Shown here: in pieces, positions 1 to 5,654 of the stretch
How the letters are laid out: every line of letters begins with the position of its first letter
How positions within the stretch are numbered: position 1 is the stretch's first letter
Program-made: the position numbers and the translations under genes
Source: Methanobacterium sp.
GTDB taxonomy: Archaea; Methanobacteriota; Methanobacteria; Methanobacteriales; Methanobacteriaceae
Assembly: GCA_003164415.1 (NCBI GenBank)
Contig: PLTK01000120.1
Span: forward strand, 1-5,654
DNA: 5,654 nucleotides
Direction of reading: 5' to 3'
Notes under the pieces: generated by a model
What the model saw: the letters and a program-made list of their open reading frames with translations, nothing else
Databases searched by the model: none
What the model was told of the DNA's origin: nothing

Positions 1-2588
1 TCACAGGATATTTAAGCATAGCATTAGAAAAATTCTTAGCTGATGAACATAAGCAGCAACTATTGGGGAAGGAAACAGAACTTATAGCAGAACTTAAGGT
101 TACAAATGAAGAGCTTCATGAGAGTGAAGAACGTTTGCGTTTGGCTCAAACCAGAGGAAATGTAGGTGTATGGGATTGGAATACAATTACCGATAAACTT
201 CATTTTACTCCTGAACTCGAGCAATTATACGGCTTAACTCCCGGAACAATAAAAACATACCAAGACTGGCGTCAGTTAACTCACCCCGAAGACATTGAAA
301 AAATCGAAGTTGAAAGAGATGATAAAATTGCAAAAAACGAGCCATTCGATTTAGAATTCCGTATATTCCACAATTCAGGAGAAATACATTGGTTATCATC
401 CAAAGGTGGGGCTATTTATGATAACAAAGGCGATGTCCTTCGCGTACTTGGTGTAAACACAGATATCACTGACCGAAAAAATGCTGAAGTGATTACTCAG
501 AATCTCTTAGAGAGTGAACAACAACTTACAGAGGAATTAAAAGTCTCTAATGAAGAACTTATGCATCAAGGAGATAGATTATTACAAATAAATAAGAGGC
601 TGGAGGAAAGTGAAGAGCGTTTCCATGATCTTGCTGATAATATTCCTAATTTAGCTTGGATGGCCGATGCAAGTGGTTGGATATTCTGGTATAACAAACA
701 GTGGTATGATTATACAGGTACAACACTAGAGAAAATGCAAGGATGGGGCTGGCAAAAAGTCCATCACCCGGACTATGTTGATTCTGTGACTGAAGAATGG
801 TCAAAAAAGCTCCTAAATGAAGAACCGTATGATAATATATTCCCTCTTAAAGGTAAAAATGGAAAATTCCGTTGGTTCCTCACGAGGGTTACACCAATTA
901 AGGATGATCAAGGCAAAGTTCAGCGATGGTTTGGCACTAACACAGACATTACTGAACAAATAGATGCTGAGGAGTTGCTGAAGCAAAGTGAAGAAAAGTA
1001 TCGTCGTTTTTTCGAATCAAATTTAATCGGTGTGATATATTGGGATATGGAAAACAAAATCATAGATGCTAACGATAAATTTCTTGACATAGTTGGTTAT
1101 TCAAGAGAAGATCTTGAAACTGGTCAAATAAATTGGTCTGAAATGACACCACCTGAATATCAATATTTAGATGAGATTTCAGTATCTGAACTTAAAGCCA
1201 CAGGAATTAATAAAGTTCCATTCGAAAAAGTTTATATTCATAAAGATGGTACCCGCATTCCAATATTAATTGCAGGCGCAATGCTTGATGAGCGAAGATT
1301 TAATGGAGTGGCATTTGTTCTTGATATTACTGATCGTAAAAAGGCAGAAGAAGAAGTTCTAAATCGCAGGAAAGTATTAGATGCGATTAATAAAGTTTTC
1401 CGAGAATATTTGAAGACAGATACTGTGAATGAAGTTGTAAAAAAATGTCTAGAATTTGCAGAGGAGATGACTGGAAGTGAATTTGGATTTTTCGGTGAAA
1501 TTAATGAAAATGGTCGTTTAGATGATAGAGCATTAAGTCCACCTGCATGGGATGTTTGTGAAACACAAAATGCTCATGAACTTTTAAAGAATATGGAAAT
1601 TGTTAGTTACTGGGGAAGAACTATTAGAGAAGAAAAATCGCAAATAGTTAATGATCCCAACTCAGATCCTGATCGTAGAGGTTTACCGGAAGGTCATCCT
1701 CCCATAACCTCTTTTTTAGGTGTTCCGCTTAAAGATGATGAAAAAACTATTGGAATGTTGGCATTAGCCAATAAAAAAACTGGTTATAATGAAATAGACA
1801 AAAAGAACGTTGAAGCTCTCGGTGTTGCCTTTGTGGAAGTTTTCATGCGAAAAAAAGCTGAAATGGAAATAGAAGAAAACTTGAAAAACTTAGCACAATC
1901 TAATAAAGAACTTGAACAGTTTGCATATATAACATCTCATGATCTACGAGAACCATTAAGAATGATAACCAGCTTCTTACAACTATTAGAACGACGATAT
2001 AAGGATCAATTAGATCAGGATGCCAATGAATTCATAGGGTTCGCTGTTGATGGTGCTAAACGATTAGATATGATGACAAATGATCTCTTACGATACTCTA
2101 AAATAAATAACGAAAAAAGAGAAATCATCCCAGTTAATTTCGAACAAGTATTGGAACATGCTTTAACAAACTTAAAAGTTCAAATAGAAGAAAACAATGC
2201 AATCATCACTCACGATCCATTACCAACCATCAAAGGTGATGAACAGTTAAAGATCCAGTTATTCCAGAACATCATAGCAAACGCCATTAAATACAAAAGC
2301 CAAGAAACACCAAAAATTCATATTTCTGCAATCAAAGAAAAAAACAATTATCTATTTAACATAAAAGATAATGGAATAGGAATGTCACCTAAACACTTAA
2401 AAAAGATATTCACTATATTTCAACGACTTCACACTCGAGATGAATATGAAGGAACAGGAATTGGACTCGCAATAGCTCAAAAAATTGTACATCAACAAGG
2501 TGGAAAAATATGGGCAGAATCAGAATTAGGAAAAGGAACCACAATCTACTTCACAATCCTAACTGATAGAACAATCCTAACTGATTGA
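1..2588 (+). CDS. Soluble PAS-PAS-PAS-GAF sensor histidine kinase, 5' end cut by window
   Basis: Cytoplasmic sensor kinase expected to autophosphorylate on histidine and pass the phosphate to a response regulator. The first full codon is at 3, and 861 residues are visible. The frame is open to the left edge, so the TTG at 63 is probably not the start. Domains by nucleotide: PAS1 132-479, PAS2 609-974 and PAS3 984-1349, each ending in a DIT motif; GAF 1374-1856; HisKA 1890-2108 with SHDLREPLR, the phosphoacceptor His being codon 1938-1940; HATPase 2226-2558 with N-box NAIKY (Asn 2280-2282), G1 DNGIGM from 2367 and G2 GTGIGLAI from 2451. Charged helical linkers precede PAS1 and PAS2 and share ELKVxNEEL. 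No membrane segment is visible, so sensing is probably intracellular. No receiver domain or neighbouring regulator is present. The last codons are an 18-bp tandem repeat. The domain order is clear from motifs; ligand and partner are unknown. Confidence 0.93.
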   Translation, partial: TGYLSIALEKFLADEHKQQLLGKETELIAELKVTNEELHESEERLRLAQTRGNVGVWDWNTITDKLHFTPELEQLYGLTPGTIKTYQDWRQLTHPEDIEKIEVERDDKIAKNEPFDLEFRIFHNSGEIHWLSSKGGAIYDNKGDVLRVLGVNTDITDRKNAEVITQNLLESEQQLTEELKVSNEELMHQGDRLLQINKRLEESEERFHDLADNIPNLAWMADASGWIFWYNKQWYDYTGTTLEKMQGWGWQKVHHPDYVDSVTEEWSKKLLNEEPYDNIFPLKGKNGKFRWFLTRVTPIKDDQGKVQRWFGTNTDITEQIDAEELLKQSEEKYRRFFESNLIGVIYWDMENKIIDANDKFLDIVGYSREDLETGQINWSEMTPPEYQYLDEISVSELKATGINKVPFEKVYIHKDGTRIPILIAGAMLDERRFNGVAFVLDITDRKKAEEEVLNRRKVLDAINKVFREYLKTDTVNEVVKKCLEFAEEMTGSEFGFFGEINENGRLDDRALSPPAWDVCETQNAHELLKNMEIVSYWGRTIREEKSQIVNDPNSDPDRRGLPEGHPPITSFLGVPLKDDEKTIGMLALANKKTGYNEIDKKNVEALGVAFVEVFMRKKAEMEIEENLKNLAQSNKELEQFAYITSHDLREPLRMITSFLQLLERRYKDQLDQDANEFIGFAVDGAKRLDMMTNDLLRYSKINNEKREIIPVNFEQVLEHALTNLKVQIEENNAIITHDPLPTIKGDEQLKIQLFQNIIANAIKYKSQETPKIHISAIKEKNNYLFNIKDNGIGMSPKHLKKIFTIFQRLHTRDEYEGTGIGLAIAQKIVHQQGGKIWAESELGKGTTIYFTILTDRTILTD
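2553..2588 (+). repeat. 18-bp in-frame tandem duplication ending the kinase gene
   Basis: Two adjacent 18-bp units, 2553-2570 and 2571-2588, share acaatcctaactgat and differ only at the first base of the last triplet (aga, then tga). They encode TILTDR followed by TILTD and stop. The duplication therefore adds six residues after the HATPase domain, and the former stop may have become the Arg codon. This is seen directly; its origin by slippage or unequal copying is inference. Confidence 0.85.
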
Positions 2589-2635
2589 TAAATAATTAAA
2601 TTTCTTCAATACTGCCTTAACGTCAAAATTTAAAG

Positions 2636-2668
2636 TTGATCTTATTTTTTTATCAAACTATTTTTTTT
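2636..2668 (+). terminator. Probable terminator of the kinase gene
   Basis: A short hairpin (ttgat 2636-2640 pairing with atcaa 2652-2656) carries a 7-T run in its loop and is followed by an 8-T run at 2661-2668, about 50 to 80 bases past the kinase stop. Archaeal RNA polymerase stops at oligo-T tracts in the non-template strand, with or without a hairpin, so these two runs are enough for a credible 3' end. Confidence 0.5.
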
Positions 2669-2757
2669 ACTAGATCGCACGTTAGATTGAATGCTGGAAT
2701 AACAAGAAAAGTATAAACTCATTGTACTCTCTAAATACCTAGCCAAATGATATAGAT

Positions 2758-2905
2758 TCAATCAAGTTCGATATGTTCTTTGTAATAAATTGTGTAATCG
2801 CAGGCTTGAATGCTTGTATTAACCCGTTCAGGGATACGTATCGCTTTTTTTACAATATAACTAATTTTGTAGATCCGACATTTGAAGAAGGTCGAATGGT
2901 TTCAT
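2758..2905 (-). pseudogene. Coding-like minus-strand relic, unrecognised
   Basis: Read on the minus strand, 2901 to 2758 is open for 47 codons, contains KKAIRIPERVNTSIQ and ends in TGA. The composition is protein-like, but the frame has no start codon. A start exists in another frame: ATG at 2905-2903, preceded by a purine-rich aaggaag, gives MKPFDLLQMSDLQN and then a stop; a shift near 2865 would join the two. The plus strand of the same DNA holds a 51-codon ATG frame (2773-2928) with no ribosome site, so strand choice is uncertain. I do not recognise the family. This may be a transposase or other accessory gene decaying in the gap, or chance. Confidence 0.25.
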
Positions 2906-3031
2906 CTCTTGCTTCCTTTCGCCTTTAAAAGCATAAAAGTGAGTAAGCAAGCTAGCGGGCAACTAAGCATTCAATAACAAAATAGTGTTGTAAGATCCAA
3001 TAAAAACTTTGGTAGTTTAAGTAAAAGACTA

Positions 3032-3131
3032 CAAGAAACAATTTAAGAGATACATTGTTGTTTAATTCTAAAATTTCATGGTCTATGAATAGCAGAAACA
3101 TACAAACAATTGACTTTTAAATTGTATCTTG
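3032..3131. repeat. 100-nt imperfect palindrome (long hairpin)
   Basis: Arms 3032-3049 and 3114-3131 are complementary at 16 of 18 positions, plus one G-U pair if transcribed; the only mismatch is 3037/3126. Inside, on nearly the same axis, are further pairings: 3053-3060 with 3103-3112 (two bulges), ttct 3066-3069 with agaa 3094-3097, and an apical ttcat/atgaa stem (3075-3079, 3085-3089) closed by a ggtct loop. The shared axis near 3082 makes this one extended element rather than scattered matches. Options are a structured RNA, a small miniature inverted-repeat element or a decayed element end. No flanking target duplication was noticed. Confidence 0.45.
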
Positions 3132-3341
3132 CCTGCATACTAACGTCTTGAATAATTTAATTATTGACTATTAGTAGGACCCCATTTACTATTTGTAAAG
3201 TTAAATTGGATTATATGTTAATTTAGCTCATTATTAGCCTTATATATCGTTATATAGGACAATAACGAACTATTTTTATAGTGTGAACGGGTTGAATTAT
3301 ACTTTGAGACTGATGAGCCAATATTTTGTGGTGTTGTATCT

Positions 3342-3480
3342 TTAATATAATTCTTTCAATTGTTCATATCTTGTAATAGGTTCTCCAATGGGACTTAGTA
3401 TCGATTCATTTCGTTACCAAGTCAAACTCAAATGGATCAAAACCTGCTTTAATCACATCTTTATAATTTATTACTAATGT
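3342..3480 (-). pseudogene. Frameshifted minus-strand coding relic, unrecognised
   Basis: On the minus strand, 3480 to 3409 reads in one frame through VIKAGFDPFEFDLVTK. Removing one base at 3408 continues it as about 21 more residues, including SPIGEPITRYEQLKELY, to a TAA at 3344-3342. Both halves look like ordinary soluble protein and join at a single-base shift, the signature of a broken gene. Past the stop the same frame still reads somewhat coding-like (KYWLISLKV) before more stops, so the gene may once have run further left. No start codon is seen upstream; the frame stays open to about 3571 without protein-like character. I cannot name the family. The relic would have been transcribed against the ABC operon. 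Confidence 0.4.
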
Positions 3481-3549
3481 TTTTTTTGTTTTATTTGCTG
3501 CAATTTGGGTATGATTTTGGTGTAAATTATGAACAAAATACGCATGAAT

Positions 3550-3590
3550 TGTGTATAATGCTATATATGCTATTTATTCATAGTGAGTGT
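3550..3590 (+). promoter_or_regulatory. Candidate archaeal promoter and SD of the ABC operon
   Basis: Two TATA-like words lie close together: tataat at 3554-3559 and tatatat at 3562-3568. With the usual archaeal distance of about 25 bases, the first would start RNA near 3580, leaving a leader of about a dozen bases. That leader would carry gtga at 3583-3586, which fits the ggtga part of an archaeal SD and ends 5 bases before ATG 3592. The second TATA word would give an almost leaderless message. Position is inferred from spacing only. Confidence 0.35.
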
Positions 3591-3591
3591 T

Positions 3592-4749
3592 ATGTCATTT
3601 TTATCGCTGGTGGTGAAAAATCCATTCAGAAACAAAACAAGAAGTTCCCTTGCTATTGTAGGAATAGCAATTGGAATAATGGTCATAGTGGCCCTTGGTA
3701 TGATAACGGGAGGGCTTGAGAACTCAACGCAGAGTACTCTTAAAGCAGGTGCGGCTGAAATAACAGTCAGTCAAGCAGGTTCAACCGGTATCGAATCAAG
3801 TGGATCCATTAATCAAACATATGCTACTGATATACTTTCATTAAGCGGCGTTAAAAGCACAGCTGGAATTTTAAGGGCAAGCAATACCACAACAGCAACT
3901 ACAAGTCCAAATAGTACTCAAGGCGGTTTTGGTGGTGGTCTCTCCATAACAGGTATAGACTCAGATAAATTAAGTTTAATGGGTGTTGACAGTGTAAATG
4001 GAACTGCTTTCACAAACGACAGTACAAATCAAGTTATAATAGGGAAAACTGAAGCTCAAAGTCTTAATAAAACAGTTGGAGACACAATAAATCTATATGG
4101 CCAAAACTTTACAATAACTGGAACATTTGAAACAGGTGATTTCATGACCGACAATGGGATTATGATGCCACTTTCAACGTTACAAAATCTAACCAGCAAT
4201 CAAAACAAGGTCAGTGACGTACTTGTAAAAGTAACAGACAATGCCAATGTAACCACAGTAAGTAATACAATTACAAATGCTTATCCAAATCAACTCACTA
4301 CTACAACCGCAGCTGATTCTGCTAATAGAATAAATCAGGGATTAGGATTTATTAACACAGCTAGCTGGGCAATTTCACTGTTAGCCATCTTTATCGGTGC
4401 AGTTGGAGTTATAAACACCATGGTAATGACAGTTTATGAAAGAACTAGGGAGATAGGAGTATTAAAGGCTGTGGGATGGAAAAACAGTAGAATACTAGGA
4501 ATGATACTTGGAGAATCAATCGTACTCACACTCATCGCATTCGTTGTGGGAACAATCATAGCAGTAACAGGAGTGGAAGTTCTATTAACACTAGTTCCTT
4601 CTGTAGGAAATGCAATTACACCATCCTTCTCAATCTACATATTCCTCAGAGCCTTTGGTATTGCCTTACTCGTAGGTGTCATCGGAGGATTATACCCTGC
4701 TTATAGGGCAAGTAGATTATCCCCAACGGAGGCTCTACGCTATGAATAA
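3592..4749 (+). CDS. MacB/FtsX-family ABC transporter permease
   Basis: Membrane subunit of a type VII ABC system, expected to act as a dimer with the ATPase encoded next. The ATG at 3592 (385 residues, beginning MSFLSLVVKNPFRNKTR) is chosen over the in-frame GTG at 3583 because that GTG lies inside the likely SD gtga, 5 bases before the ATG. Topology fits the family: one N-terminal membrane helix (about residues 19-40), a large outer MacB-type periplasmic-core domain (41-255), then three helices (about 257-279, 307-334, 348-371). The coupling segment ERTREIGVLKAVGWK (283-297) and the terminal PAYRASRLSPTEALRYE are family hallmarks. The outer domain is rich in Thr, Ser and Asn, with about nine N-x-S/T sequons, suiting a glycosylated archaeal surface protein. 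The substrate is unknown; MacB-like homologues export peptides or move lipoproteins. The family is secure, the cargo is not. Confidence 0.92.
   Translation: MSFLSLVVKNPFRNKTRSSLAIVGIAIGIMVIVALGMITGGLENSTQSTLKAGAAEITVSQAGSTGIESSGSINQTYATDILSLSGVKSTAGILRASNTTTATTSPNSTQGGFGGGLSITGIDSDKLSLMGVDSVNGTAFTNDSTNQVIIGKTEAQSLNKTVGDTINLYGQNFTITGTFETGDFMTDNGIMMPLSTLQNLTSNQNKVSDVLVKVTDNANVTTVSNTITNAYPNQLTTTTAADSANRINQGLGFINTASWAISLLAIFIGAVGVINTMVMTVYERTREIGVLKAVGWKNSRILGMILGESIVLTLIAFVVGTIIAVTGVEVLLTLVPSVGNAITPSFSIYIFLRAFGIALLVGVIGGLYPAYRASRLSPTEALRYE
4728..4732 (+). promoter_or_regulatory. Shine-Dalgarno site of the ATPase gene inside the permease
   Basis: ggagg ends 9 bases before ATG 4742 and lies within the permease's last codons. 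It decides the ATPase start: the longer upstream reading from 4676 has no such site and begins deep inside the permease gene, with residues unlike any ABC ATPase N-terminus. Confidence 0.75.
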
Positions 4750-5437
4750 TAATGAAAACATCATCGAAATAAAAGATTTGAAAAAAGGCTATGATAATGG
4801 AAAAATAAAAGCTCTAAACGGAATGAACTTGGAAGTGAAAAAGGGAGAATTCATATCTATAATGGGTCCATCAGGTTCTGGAAAATCATCTTTACTTAAC
4901 ATGATAGGTGGATTAGACATAGCAGATGAAGGAACCATAAAAGTTGCAGGCATAGACATGATGAAGACTAAAAATCTAAATAAATTTCGATCAAAAGAAA
5001 TAGGATTCGTCTTCCAGATGCACAACTTGATACCCAACCTCAGCGTTGTAGAGAACGTTGAAATCCCAATGTATGAAACCAATATCTCTTCTAAAGATAT
5101 GAGAAAAAGAGCATTGGAACTTTTAAAGTCAGTTAACCTGGGAGATAAAATTGACCAGAAACCAACAAAATTATCTGGAGGTGAAAGACAGAGAGTGGCA
5201 ATTGCAAGAGCCCTAGTAAACAATCCATCAATAATATTAGCAGATGAACCTACAGGATCTTTGGATTCTAAAACTGGCGAAGTTATACTTGACTTGTTGA
5301 AAGATCTTCATAAAAAAGAGAACGTAACATTGGTCATGGTTACTCATGAACCATACGTAGGGAACCTGGCTGAAAGAATTATCACGGTGTTAGATGGAAA
5401 ATGTTTAACCGATAACAAAACAACAAATTCAAAATAA
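4742..5437 (+). CDS. MacB/LolD-type ABC transporter ATP-binding protein
   Basis: ATPase that drives the preceding permease from the cytoplasmic face. From ATG 4742 it is 231 residues, the usual size for LolD-like proteins, and starts MNNNENIIEIKDLKKGY. Visible motifs: Walker A GPSGSGKS (42-49, catalytic-site Lys48), Q-loop Gln92 in FQMHNLIPNLSVVENV (91-106), signature LSGGERQRVAIARAL (144-158), Walker B IILADEP (164-170) with catalytic Glu169, D-loop SLDS (173-176) and H-loop His202 in THEP. All catalytic residues are intact. The start overlaps the permease stop by 8 nt in another frame and has ggagg 9 bases upstream, so the two are probably translationally coupled at similar amounts. The gene ends in tandem TAA codons. 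The short C-terminal tail is Lys/Asn/Thr-rich. No second permease or MacA-like adaptor follows, so a permease homodimer with two ATPases is the simplest complex. Confidence 0.95.
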   Translation: MNNNENIIEIKDLKKGYDNGKIKALNGMNLEVKKGEFISIMGPSGSGKSSLLNMIGGLDIADEGTIKVAGIDMMKTKNLNKFRSKEIGFVFQMHNLIPNLSVVENVEIPMYETNISSKDMRKRALELLKSVNLGDKIDQKPTKLSGGERQRVAIARALVNNPSIILADEPTGSLDSKTGEVILDLLKDLHKKENVTLVMVTHEPYVGNLAERIITVLDGKCLTDNKTTNSK

Positions 5438-5463
5438 TAAAAATCCCTTTTTATTTATTTTTA
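5436..5463 (+). terminator. Likely terminator of the ABC operon
   Basis: Directly at the ATPase stop, 5436-5443 can pair with 5448-5455 (8 A:T pairs, loop tccc), and the right arm runs on into T-rich sequence up to 5462. The stem is weak, but the T-tract alone suits archaeal termination. It begins at the stop codons, so the transcript would have almost no 3' tail. Confidence 0.5.
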
Positions 5464-5525
5464 GGTACTCTTTAATTTGAAATTAATCAAAATAATTAAG
5501 AAATAATGTCTTTGTAGAAATGAAA

Positions 5526-5559
5526 ATCTAATCTAGGTTAACTTCATTTAATATTAGAT
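5526..5559. repeat. Small inverted repeat between operon and next gene
   Basis: atctaat (5526-5532) and attagat (5553-5559) are inverted copies 20 bases apart, and the near-palindrome taatctaggtta (5529-5540) overlaps the left arm. This could be an operator for the gene starting at 5652, but A/T-rich DNA gives such matches readily. Confidence 0.2.
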
Positions 5560-5611
5560 AGTGGTAAATGATTGGGTAGATAAATTCTAAAAATGTTCAG
5601 TAAAGATATTA

Positions 5612-5635
5612 TTTTTTATTTTTATTTTTATTTTA
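5612..5635 (+). promoter_or_regulatory. Ladder of T-runs just upstream of the next gene
   Basis: T-runs of 6, 5, 5 and 4 bases, each followed by a single A, lie 6 to 30 bases before the SD of the gene at 5652. If transcribed, the leader would be a poly-U ladder, a known stop signal for archaeal RNA polymerase. Alternatively it is promoter-proximal flexible DNA. Confidence 0.4.
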
Positions 5636-5640
5636 TTAAT

Positions 5641-5654
5641 GGAGTAAAATAATG
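5641..5654 (+). CDS. Start of a further gene: SD and ATG only, cut by window
   Basis: ggag at 5641-5644 is followed after 7 bases by ATG at 5652-5654, the last bases of the window. Spacing and SD match the ATPase start, so a plus-strand gene very probably begins here. Nothing of its product can be read. It lies about 215 bases past the ABC operon and past a likely terminator, so it is probably transcribed separately. Confidence 0.55.

Larger units (their letters stand above)
2589..3591. other. About 1 kb without an intact gene between kinase and ABC operon
   Basis: No open frame here has both a credible start and family character. From left to right the stretch holds: T-tracts and a small hairpin just after the kinase (2636-2668); a coding-like minus-strand fragment (2758-2905); a 100-nt imperfect palindrome (3032-3131); A/T-rich sequence with scattered TATA-like words (for example near 3240-3256); a second coding-like minus-strand fragment with one frameshift (3342-3480); and the probable ABC promoter (3550-3590). 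Patches such as 2820-2845 and 2950-2965 are richer in G/C than typical spacer of this genome, as expected of decaying genes or a structured RNA. I saw no tRNA, rRNA or CRISPR repeats. Confidence 0.6.

Noticed and set aside
205..399. Minus-strand open frame of 64 codons
   Set aside because: It lies wholly antisense to PAS1 of the kinase and shows no family motif or SD; it is a shadow of the coding strand.
2908..2951. Inverted repeat cttgctt / aagcaag with a 30-base loop
   Set aside because: Arms of 7 bp with an unpaired loop are too short to distinguish from chance; no T-tract or gene end is adjacent.
3247..3277. Hairpin tcgttat/ataacga followed by a T-rich tract, terminator-like
   Set aside because: No plus-strand gene lies just upstream for it to terminate, and overlapping TATA-like words make short A/T palindromes likely here.
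2821..3293. 10-bp inverted repeat aacccgttca (2821-2830) and tgaacgggtt (3284-3293), possible element ends
   Set aside because: A perfect 10-bp inverted match within 1 kb is expected by chance about half the time; no transposase or target duplication flanks it.
2589..3591. Possible tRNA, CRISPR array or riboswitch in the long gap
   Set aside because: I found no tRNA arm pattern, no regularly spaced direct repeats and no conserved riboswitch core; the only strong structure is the palindrome at 3032-3131.
3477..3719. Plus-strand open frame of 80 codons
   Set aside because: It runs from a T-rich spacer into the permease gene out of frame; its second half is a frame-shifted reading of the permease N-terminus.
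4676..4741. Longer N-terminus for the ATPase
   Set aside because: The extra 22 residues are permease codons read in another frame; ATG 4742 has a good SD and the expected family N-terminus.
4789..5223. Minus-strand open frame of 144 codons
   Set aside because: It is entirely antisense to the intact ABC ATPase, whose motifs prove the plus strand is coding.

Overview
The window looks like part of an archaeal chromosome, most probably a methanogen of the Methanobacterium type. Support for this: strongly A/T-rich DNA, Shine-Dalgarno-like sites that match an archaeal 16S tail (gtga, ggagg, ggag), T-tract transcript ends, and a soluble multi-PAS/GAF histidine kinase of the sort methanogens carry in numbers. 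This assignment comes from sequence style and remembered family character, not from a search.

Layout. (1) Bases 1-2588 (+) hold most of a cytoplasmic sensor histidine kinase cut by the left edge: PAS-PAS-PAS-GAF, a HisKA dimerisation/phosphoacceptor domain and a HATPase domain. Its last codons are an 18-bp tandem duplication. (2) Bases 2589-3591 are about 1 kb with no intact gene. They hold a likely kinase terminator, a 100-nt imperfect palindrome centred near 3082, and two minus-strand stretches that read like decayed protein-coding DNA. The promoter of the next operon must also lie here. (3) Bases 3592-5437 (+) are a two-gene ABC operon: a MacB/FtsX-type permease overlapping by 8 nt its LolD/MacB-type ATPase. 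(4) Bases 5438-5651 hold a weak terminator, then a ladder of T-runs and an SD. The ATG of the next gene is the last three bases.

Function. The kinase has no receiver domain, DNA-binding domain or response regulator beside it, so its partner and signal are unknown. The permease and ATPase should form a homodimeric type VII (MacB-like) mechanotransmission ABC complex with a large, sequon-rich extracytoplasmic domain. No MacA-type partner or substrate gene is visible. Nothing shows that the kinase controls the transporter.

No clearly new biological system is demonstrated. The best leads are the palindrome and coding-like relics in the 1-kb gap, and the T-run ladder before the last start codon.
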